64,000 bases of DNA from Roridomyces roridus (Eukaryota; Basidiomycota; Agaricomycetes; Agaricales; Mycenaceae): contig JARKIF010000010.1 of the NCBI GenBank assembly GCA_029378245.1, positions 620,001 to 684,000 of the forward strand. Direction: 5' to 3'. This document shows, piece by piece, positions 57,487 through 64,000 of this stretch. The position numbers were made by a program, and so were the translations under genes. The notes under the pieces are model-generated. The model ran no database searches. It saw nothing but the letters and a program-made list of their open reading frames with translations, and was not told the DNA's origin. The stretch's first letter is position 1, and each line of letters begins with the position of its first letter.

Positions 57487-59346
57487 TTATACTAGGTTGG
57501 ACGTGACCAGGTTCTCGCGCAGCACGCGGTCTCGGACTGAAAAAGAAGTAGATGAGCGTCTGGTACACCAGGGAGATGAGAACAGCACACTCACTCGAAT
57601 GCAGCGTCTTTGCCGTTGCCGTCGTATCCTGGGAGAGATGATCAGCTAGAGCAAGGCAAGAGGGCAAAAAATGAATCGCACCGTGACTGTAGTGGTATAA
57701 ATGTACGACACACGCGGCTCGGGTGAATGCTGCTTCTGGATCTCCTTGTACTTTTCCCGCAAGTCTAGATAGAGTCAGACTCGCCTTACCCTAAGATGTC
57801 AAACTCACATTTAACGACAGGCATAACCTCGTTCGGACGGTCACCGTAGCTGGGGAGGTACGTCTTGACTTTGATGCCCCGCTTTAGTTTACGTTTCAGG
57901 AGATCGCATTTGTTCTAAGTAGCATAGATATCAGCAAGCCACTAATGCTCCGGATACCCGAAACGACACTCACTAAAAACAGAATGAGCTGCGTCCGTGT
58001 TAACAGCTTTGAAGAACATATGGAGCGCCATAGGAGGGTCGAATCTTCCAGCCTGTTCACCCGCGAGTCTTCATCCAGTCGCTCGTCAAAGCATGAGACT
58101 GGACACAGGAAGATTATAACGTCCGTGTTTTCAAAGAAAGGGAGCCAGGCAGCACGCTGGGAAATTGAATTTAGCTGTCAGTGGCACAGAGACAGCGGAT
58201 AAACTGACCGCTGTGCGGCATCCACCAACATCATACAATTTCCAAATCGAGGAGCCCTCGCCGCCTGCCAGATATGTGAGTGAGGTGACACGAAACGGGT
58301 ATGAAATGAACGCACGGAGCGATAAGCCATCGCTGATGCGGAGGAGGTACTCCTGGATTCCGACCGTACGTAACCGAGCGCGAACGATATCATCGTCAGT
58401 GGCGGTATACGCGCGCGTCGCGATGCGGTCCAGATCGTTTAGGAAAAAGCCGGCAGTGTCGGCTAATCGAACCTTGCGGCGGTCTAGAGATAGCTGGACG
58501 GCGGGGTCCTGCCAGAGGGCCTGCATGTCATCTTTACAGGTCATGAACGTGATGGTGGACGAGTCAAGGTCCGCGTATTCCGGCGAGCCTTGAGAGTTGT
58601 TCGAGTCGATTGCGTCGGTCCAGCTGCGAACAAAGAATTCGTTGTGCCGCTTGGGAGAAGGGAGTGGGGCGGGGTCGTCGAAGGGCGTTGCGGCCATAGG
58701 TAGGGAGGGGTGCACGGGCTCTGCACCAGCACCAAGACGGCGCTTGAGGTCCATCTCGACGCCGCGGAGAGGAGCGAGTCGGATCATGAGTAAACGGTGG
58801 TTGTCAGTGAATACGTCCGCTGCTGAATCAGAAAACCGTCGAGGAGCGTCGTCGTCTTCGAGGGGAGTGTTGCCGCTCATTTCAGCCTCGATGATCTCGA
58901 GGATGGTAATGATGGAGCGGATAATGTTGAGCTGCACGACAGCGCGCCAGCCTGCACGCTCGTGCTCCCATGCATCGCGGGCATATTGCATGCGAAAATC
59001 TGGGGAAAAACATCAACACCTCGTGTGCTCCGAGTACTTTGGCCGCTCGTACTCTTTAGTGTCGTGGATTTGCCTGTAAAAACGCACGGGGTGAGTCGTG
59101 TAACCACATCCAGGATATTACAATCTACGCACCACTCTCGCCCTGACCCAAGAGCAGGATACGAAGCTCTTTCCGGGCTTTGCGCTGCAGCGCCCGGTCG
59201 CGTTTGATGTCTTCGTCGATATTGTCGCTGATGCGTTGTGCATCTGCTTCACGCTTCAGCCGGGCAGTCATCTGTGCGGGCGTCTCGTCTGGTGGAGGCC
59301 GCATAATCTCGTAGAACGGGTCTGAATCTGTGGGGGTAAAAGCCAT
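57487..59346 (-). CDS. Heterotrimeric G-protein alpha subunit, divergent
   Basis: Signal-transducing GTPase. ATG 59346 (MAFTPTDSDPFYEIMRPPPD). The P-loop LLLGQGESG|KSTTLK is split by an intron near 59072-59128. The helical domain is enlarged (EHERAGWRAVVQLNIIRSII, SGNTPLEDDDAPRRFSDSAA, PVHPSLPMAATPFDDPAPLP). Switch I is ARLRTVGIQE with the Mg-binding Thr kept. Switch II reads LYDVGGCRTARAAW: the catalytic Gln of GGQ is Cys. NKCDLLKRKL (G4) and YIYTTTVTDTT (G5) are present; the end is VLRENLVTSNLV at 57487. About 480 residues versus the usual 350. There is no MGxxxS myristoylation start and no Cys near the N-terminus, so membrane anchoring is unclear. Agaricomycetes have many such fast-evolving G-alpha genes. 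Confidence 0.9.
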
Positions 59347-59350
59347 CCTG

Positions 59351-59571
59351 GTCAAAACAGGAAAAGGGATCGTCTGACGGGGAGACAAGTATGGTTAAAA
59401 GAGGCTTCGGGGCGAGCAAGTAAATGGGACGTACCCGAAGACTCGAGGTTCGCAGATCATCAAAAGTCGGTGTCAAAACAGGAAAAGGGATCGTCTGACG
59501 AAGAGACAAGTATGGTCAGAGGAGGCTTCGAGACGAGCAGGTAAATGGGACGTACCCGAAGACTCGAGGTT
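59351..59571. repeat. Tandem duplication of ~100 bp upstream of the G-alpha start
   Basis: Copies 59351-59450 and 59472-59571 (121 bp offset) are almost identical, sharing AAACAGGAAAAGGGATCGTC and GTACCCGAAGACTCGAGGTT. They lie within 225 bp upstream of the minus-strand ATG, so they may duplicate 5' UTR or promoter elements. Confidence 0.9.
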
Positions 59572-59661
59572 AGCCTCGCCGTCGTCGTGACCGTCAATGT
59601 CGACGAGCGTTTTTGTCAGCGTTGATCTGTTGCGAAAATCATCTTTGATATTCTTGTTCCC

Positions 59662-59706
59662 AACTCTCATGCCCCGAACTCTCATGCCCCGAACTCTCAT
59701 GCCCCG
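59662..59706. repeat. 15 bp minisatellite, three units
   Basis: Three perfect copies of AACTCTCATGCCCCG in a row. Confidence 0.9.
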
Positions 59707-59767
59707 AATGGTCACCGGACAAGACCCACAAGATGGCTATGGCGATCCCTTTTCTAGATTCAAGTGC

Positions 59768-59776
59768 ACTATATAA
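59768..59776 (+). promoter_or_regulatory. TATA box of the gene at 59809
   Basis: ACTATATAAG sits about 35-40 bp before the ATG at 59809, well placed for a core promoter with a very short 5' UTR. Confidence 0.5.
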
Positions 59777-59808
59777 GAAGCTCACCTGTCCTTGTCAACT
59801 GCCTCCTA

Positions 59809-60342
59809 ATGCCCCTCCAACTCTTCGCTCGCCCAAGCTCTCCCTCACTCCCCGAAGCCGATTATTCTACTACTAGGCCAGAGGCAGAGGCGCCTCCGCC
59901 CCTCGGCTACTCCACCGCCAACCTGTTCGATACATTTCCGCGCATCGTCTTTGGCGGGTGCGTAGCCAACAGTTGTTTCGAGTCGCGTCTCAAGTCTGAT
60001 ACAGCTATCGGAAATACTACCATGGTCTCGGTTCGTCTGCAAGCACCTCTACTTCACCAATTGTTCAACCGTCCTCCAGCTCAAAGCGCAGATGAGGCCA
60101 AGGAAGAGGAGGAGGACTGGAGTTGGCGTACCCTTCCCGAATTTACCGGGAAAAAGCCCCGGCGACGGAAGGATTCCCACTCCTCAACCACTCACCCACG
60201 ACTACGCAAGAAACCTCACTTTTCGCCTTCCACGACACCTTTGGTCGATACCACATACGCTTGGCCCGATTGGCTCACCTATCCCGGCGGAAGCTTTGAC
60301 GCCTCCGACTCTTCGCAAGCATCTCACTCTGACCATTCATGA
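59809..60342 (+). CDS. Small hypothetical protein
   Basis: ATG 59809 (MPLQLFARPSSPSLPEADYS), stop 60342, up to 177 codons open throughout. It contains LGYSTANLFDTFPRIVFGG, an acidic run EAKEEEEDWSWRTLPEFTGK, a basic stretch KKPRRRKDSHSSTTHPRLRK and YAWPDWLTYPGGSFDASDSS. An intron around 59950-60001 (ending GATACAG) is possible and would change the middle. No family recognised. Its 3' end faces that of the exopolyphosphatase gene, 70 bp away. Confidence 0.45.
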   Translation: MPLQLFARPSSPSLPEADYSTTRPEAEAPPPLGYSTANLFDTFPRIVFGGCVANSCFESRLKSDTAIGNTTMVSVRLQAPLLHQLFNRPPAQSADEAKEEEEDWSWRTLPEFTGKKPRRRKDSHSSTTHPRLRKKPHFSPSTTPLVDTTYAWPDWLTYPGGSFDASDSSQASHSDHS

Positions 60343-60411
60343 CGACGGCGCGGAAATAGCATCTGTATTTTTTCATGTAATCTTATCTCCGGTCCGAATG
60401 CAACCCGAGTT

Positions 60412-61778
60412 TTAACCGGCAGACTCGATAATATTCTTGAGCAGCGGCGCGGTAGCTTTGCGTGTAGCGTTCGCGTTCCCTTGCTTGTATATCCGCCACT
60501 GTACCGTCGAAGCAGCCATACTCAGGCTCATCTTCTTGTGCTTCTCCACCCTAAGCTCATCACTTTCCTCCAATCCCTTCCAAAGCCTCGCCGCGATATC
60601 ATCCACCTGGAGCGCCCCCTGCGAAGTATCGGCATCCCGGACAAACCAAGCCTGCTCCCGCCGGTGCTTGCCCTTCCCACCAAGTTTACCGCTATCACGA
60701 AAGGAGGTAAGGACGCCCAGGACAGACAGCCCCCGGTGGTCCATGAACCTATTCGCTACTTCCTCCCGTTTCCCGTCAGAGCCCCAGGCCTTCAGTTTCA
60801 CGGGCACCGTCGCGAGTCCGGCTTTAATCGTGGGATTGCCCGGATGCCAGTTTAGAGTGTATGTATACTCTTTGTAGTCCCGCCGTAAGAGATCCCAAGC
60901 GCCCAAATGCGACACGTCCGATTTCTTCGAGTCGAGCTCGTCGGAGAGGCGCTTGACCTCGGCAGCGGAAGAAAGGGAAGAGACAGAGTCTGCGTTTAGG
61001 GTGGAGCGAGGGATTAGGTACGCGGCGGCGTCGTGGTCGGCTTGTATCGCCTTTCCGCCCACACGTAGTCCATTGGTGTCGATGAGGATAGCAGATAGCA
61101 GGAGGGTCGCCAGCTCGCTCGGCATCTCCACCTCTTTGGGATACAAATTCGCGACATGCGACGCGCAGCTCCCCGCTGGCTGGACGTGCCTCGGCTCCGC
61201 ATCTCGATGCAGTCCCTCATCCTCGTGGTGGTCGATAACAGCGACGACCCTACACGTCGGGCTATCCTTGCTAAACGCATCCGCAAGTCGATTATGGTCT
61301 ACCAGCGCAAATGTCGTCGTCGTCGTTGTCGATGTCAACTCCTCGATGTCGGTAGTGCAGAGCAACGTCGCCCCGGGGTCGTGTATCCCCGCAAGCCCGA
61401 GCGCGTACAGGTTCTCTGCACGCAACACCAAGTCTTCCCTGGCAATTTGAATCAACGGTATTGACGGCTTTTTCTCGATTTCCGAGCGAACCCAGGCGTA
61501 TGCGATGGAACTGGCGACCGAGTCCAAATCTAAATGCACTTACTTCTCCCGACACCAGGGGGGAAGTGTAGACACGCACCACCAGCCTCGTTCCCCATTA
61601 CAACCGTCCATTCACTCCCTTTGCTCGGTGTAGCGCGTACATCGCTCAGGTATTTTTGTTTGGCTGACTGGAGGAAGGTGCATAGGGAAGAGCCGTCTGG
61701 AGCAGGTGGGCTGGATGTTTTGACCAGGTTCAAGATCGTGGAGAGCCGTCGGAGCGTGCTCGGTTTGGGAGTGGACAT
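60412..61778 (-). CDS. PPX1: Exopolyphosphatase (DHH/DHHA2 family)
   Basis: Processively releases phosphate from inorganic polyphosphate. ATG 61778 (MSTPKPSTLRRLSTILNLVK), TAA 60412, two exons split by a ~50 nt intron inside the first motif (GNEAG|DLDSVASSIAYAW). Metal-binding motifs are all present: DLDS, FALVDHNRLADAF, VVAVIDHHEDEGLH and LSAILIDTNGLR. The DHHA2 domain follows, with NRFMDHRGLSVLGVLTSFRD and the terminal KHKKMSLSMAASTVQWRIYK, KQGNANATRKATAPLLKNII. About 438 residues, close to the yeast length of 397. A related short-chain pyrophosphatase/Prune activity is the alternative. Confidence 0.93.
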
Positions 61779-61833
61779 GATGGTTGAACACAAGCGCGAT
61801 TATGCACGTCTAATTCAAGATGTAAATCTAGCT

Positions 61834-62781
61834 CTACTTTTTCTTCGTGGCACCCGTCGCCTTTTTCAAATCCACGATTATCTTGTCGATGTCCCCAATA
61901 TGCCGGTCCGTCAGCTTTTGGAACTGTCCAGAGAATCAGCTCGAGAGTCACCAAGACCCAACTTGAAATTGGCCCACCTCTTCAAGCTCTATCGAGTGCT
62001 TTTTGTAGTTTCCCCGTTTCAAACTCGTCTGGTGGATTTTGCGGATCTGAACGCGTACGTCTTCTGATTTTCGCTGGACAGCGGTTACCAGAGCCATATT
62101 GGACTCGACCGTAGGCCTGTTCTTCCATGAGCACACAAGTCCTCAGTCAGGTCTTTAGTTTACATACTTTGGTATCGGAATTTTTATGGTGCGGTTATCG
62201 TGTCTCTGTGGCACGATATTCGGCAGCTTCGAGTCGTATAAGCCCTTCTCGACGTGTTTCATAGTCTACCCAACAGAAACCGGTGAGCAGTCCGTCTACG
62301 GCGGTGAATTCAAATCGCTCTTTCTTGAGCAAAGCAAGCAAAGAACACGCACATCTTCCTGGAAGATCGTTATAAGCAACGTCGACCCATCCCGCACACC
62401 CACAGTCGCCACCTCGTCCAACCGGAATTCTCGATCCCCGTCAGGAAGTTTGACGCGCACGGAATCGAGCACAGCGGGTGTGACGCGCCCCGTTGCCCGA
62501 CTTTCCACGGCAGCGCATTCTTTTCGGTACCACTCCACAGCGGCTTTCATCTTCTCGTCTGCTTTGGCGTATTCCGCGCGTGCGGCTTCGTCCGTAATAG
62601 GCTGCTTGGAGCATGGGATAAAGTCGGCTGTGGATTTGCCTGCTTTTTTGGCGTAGCTGCGGACTGAGGTGTGGTGGGGGACGGAGCGGGAGCAAGGAAG
62701 GGCGAGTGGTGATTTTCGAGCGTATACACTGGAGGACCGTAGACATGTCCGAAGAGCCAGTTGGCGAAGAAGCCCGGACAT
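61834..62781 (-). CDS. RRF1: Mitochondrial ribosome recycling factor
   Basis: Releases mitochondrial ribosomes from mRNA after termination. ATG 62781 begins an Arg/Ser/Leu-rich mitochondrial presequence (MSGLLRQLALRTCLRSSSVY). RRF body: MKAAVEWYRKECAAVESRAT, GRVTPAVLDSVRVKLPDGDR, ATVGVRDGSTLLITIFQED. After an intron (~62350-62257) comes MKHVEKGLYDSKLPNIVPQR, then PTVESNMALVTAVQRKSEDV, RVQIRKIHQTSLKRGNYKKH and FQKLTDRHIGDIDKIIVDLK, ending KKK at 61834. The conserved R..R motif region is present. About 240 residues. It lies 55 bp upstream of PPX1 on the same strand. Confidence 0.92.
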
Positions 62782-63423
62782 GGTGGAGGTTGATGAGAAG
62801 GAGAAACGGAACAAGATATGATGATGATGTCCGAAGTTAACGCCATACGGGTTCTTGCCAGACGACCTTCCATTCTTCCACACCGGTACGCTGAACGAGG
62901 TTCAAAATTCTGATCATGACCCCTGAATAATAGTACTAACAACGGTCGACTGGGGCCGCGATGGCGCGCTACGTGGTGAACCGTGTTCCTCAGGCACAGT
63001 AGCCACGGAGCCCTCAATGGGCCGAGACCTATACCCCTGGCCGGGTGGTCGGAGGATAGACGCAGAGTAGTATCTGTTAGCGACGTCCTTTTGCTTCGAA
63101 TATTCGTGTTCATTTTCCTAAGGTCTACATTATGTTCAATTCTTCATCTTCCAAAGTTTCGCTCTGCTTCTCATAGCACCTTTGCGTGCAACCAATTCAA
63201 GGGCCAGCGGTATAACGCCTCGTCTAGCTTGATATTTATCGCATCTCAGAAGGGCCCACGGTGTAGTAAGAAATCTGGTAAGCGGCGGAGTGCGCATCTG
63301 GCAAAACCGTGTCGTCGACATACCAGGTTCAAGTCTTCAAAAAAATTCAGCAGTCGCTCCATTTGCCATTTGGCGTTTCTGTGGTCAAAGTTGTTATTTC
63401 GACGCATATGTATATAAACTACT
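62782..63423. other. Intergenic region
   Basis: About 640 bp between the RRF1 start and the 3' end of the last gene. Frames here lack family signatures. The first ~150 bp are probably the RRF1 promoter and 5' UTR. Confidence 0.5.
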
Positions 63424-64000
63424 TCAGTTTTCAACTTGATCCATATCCAGAGTCATCTGGGCCAGTTTCTCATAATACGCCCGAACTTCTTCATGAAGCC
63501 AATTCAAGGGCCAGCGGTACCACATGAGGGTTTCCTCGAGCGATGGGTCTTGGTCTACCCCCATCGCCACCCTCGCAGCCTGGATGCCAGGATCATCTGG
63601 GCTCTTGGCGCGAGCGAGATGCTTCATGTACGGTTTGTTGGACATGATAATCAAGTAGAAGGTGCCGTCTAGAGTGAGGGAAGGCTGTGGACCAAGCGAG
63701 AGACTGCCAAAGCGTGCCGTTAGATGTATATAGGAACGCGTATTCGAGTACCAGTGGACAACGCACTCAGCCTCGGGTCGAGCATTAAGTTACAATTCAT
63801 CCGCACGATGTTTCTGTAGTCTGCAGCGCTTTGGCTGCCGAGACTGTCGAAGAATTTGCGTTTGGGGCAAACCCAGGCAAGGACATATTGGGGAGTGGGA
63901 TAGCGTGCCTTTCACTGCGGGTGGATCATCGAAGGGCAGCTTGCATGGAAACCTGGAATTTTTGAATGATTCTGGCGTGGGACCAGTGTTCCTCGACATG
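63424..64000 (-). CDS. Hypothetical protein, 5' end off the right edge
   Basis: Stop TGA at 63424. The last exon (~63710-63424) encodes GPQPSLTLDGTFYLIIMSNK, PYMKHLARAKSPDDPGIQAA, RVAMGVDQDPSLEETLMWYR and LHEEVRAYYEKLAQMTLDMD. It joins across an intron (~63766-63709) to an upstream exon with YVLAWVCPKRKFFDSLGSQS, AADYRNIVRMNCNLMLDPRL. More exons should lie beyond the window. The D-x-RN-x(6)-N-L...F/L pattern loosely resembles basidiomycete HNH-nuclease-like proteins, but I cannot see the HNH residues, so no function is claimed. Confidence 0.45.

Noticed and set aside
1..64000. tRNA, rRNA or CRISPR features
   Set aside because: No cloverleaf-compatible sequence with B-box GTTCGANTC context, rRNA core or regularly spaced repeats was found by eye; a tRNAscan run would settle the tRNA question.

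Overview
This is nuclear DNA of a filamentous basidiomycete, most likely an agaricomycete. Nearly every gene is cut by many 45-60 nt GT-AG introns, genes are dense on both strands, and several families are typical of mushrooms: the ZZ/EF-hand proteins at 1-1328 and 52086-57248, a divergent G-alpha protein, an LtrA-like membrane protein, a UbiA prenyltransferase and an ICMT-like methyltransferase. There are no prokaryotic operons, CRISPR arrays or rRNA. Gene ends were assigned by hand-splicing, so exon borders are approximate unless a position is given. REGION 1 (1-7.3 kb): 5' part of a ZZ/EF-hand family gene running off the left edge, glutathione synthetase, an LtrA-like membrane protein, the PAT-complex subunit Asterix and one unclear gene. 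REGION 2 (7.5-13 kb): two same-strand genes (8173-9485, 11184-12994) that share architecture and look like diverged duplicates of an unrecognised family; the second has a three-fold ~190 bp coding repeat. REGION 3 (13-25.5 kb): a lactonase-fold protein, an F-box-like protein, a 3-dehydroshikimate-dehydratase-like enzyme with all four metal ligands, a Costars protein, an inositol-monophosphatase-family protein, a Zn2Cys6 transcription factor and an FAD aromatic monooxygenase. Several of these resemble parts of the ascomycete quinate/protocatechuate system, and I propose (as inference) that they form a catabolic or specialised-metabolism cluster. REGION 4 (25.5-29 kb): gene-poor stretches around a coiled-coil protein. 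REGION 5 (29-46 kb): housekeeping genes: SNARE Use1, cohesin subunit Scc3/STAG, a large disordered coiled-coil protein, a tandem pair of TPR-like proteins, threonine synthase and the trifunctional folate enzyme Fol1. REGION 6 (46-52 kb): an ICMT-like methyltransferase, a UbiA prenyltransferase shortened at its N-terminus, a short tandem duplication, and an aquaglyceroporin whose exons are intact but whose introns include several non-canonical ends. REGION 7 (52-64 kb): full-length ZZ/EF-hand gene, a G-alpha subunit lacking the catalytic glutamine, local tandem duplications, exopolyphosphatase, mitochondrial ribosome recycling factor and a partial gene at the right edge.
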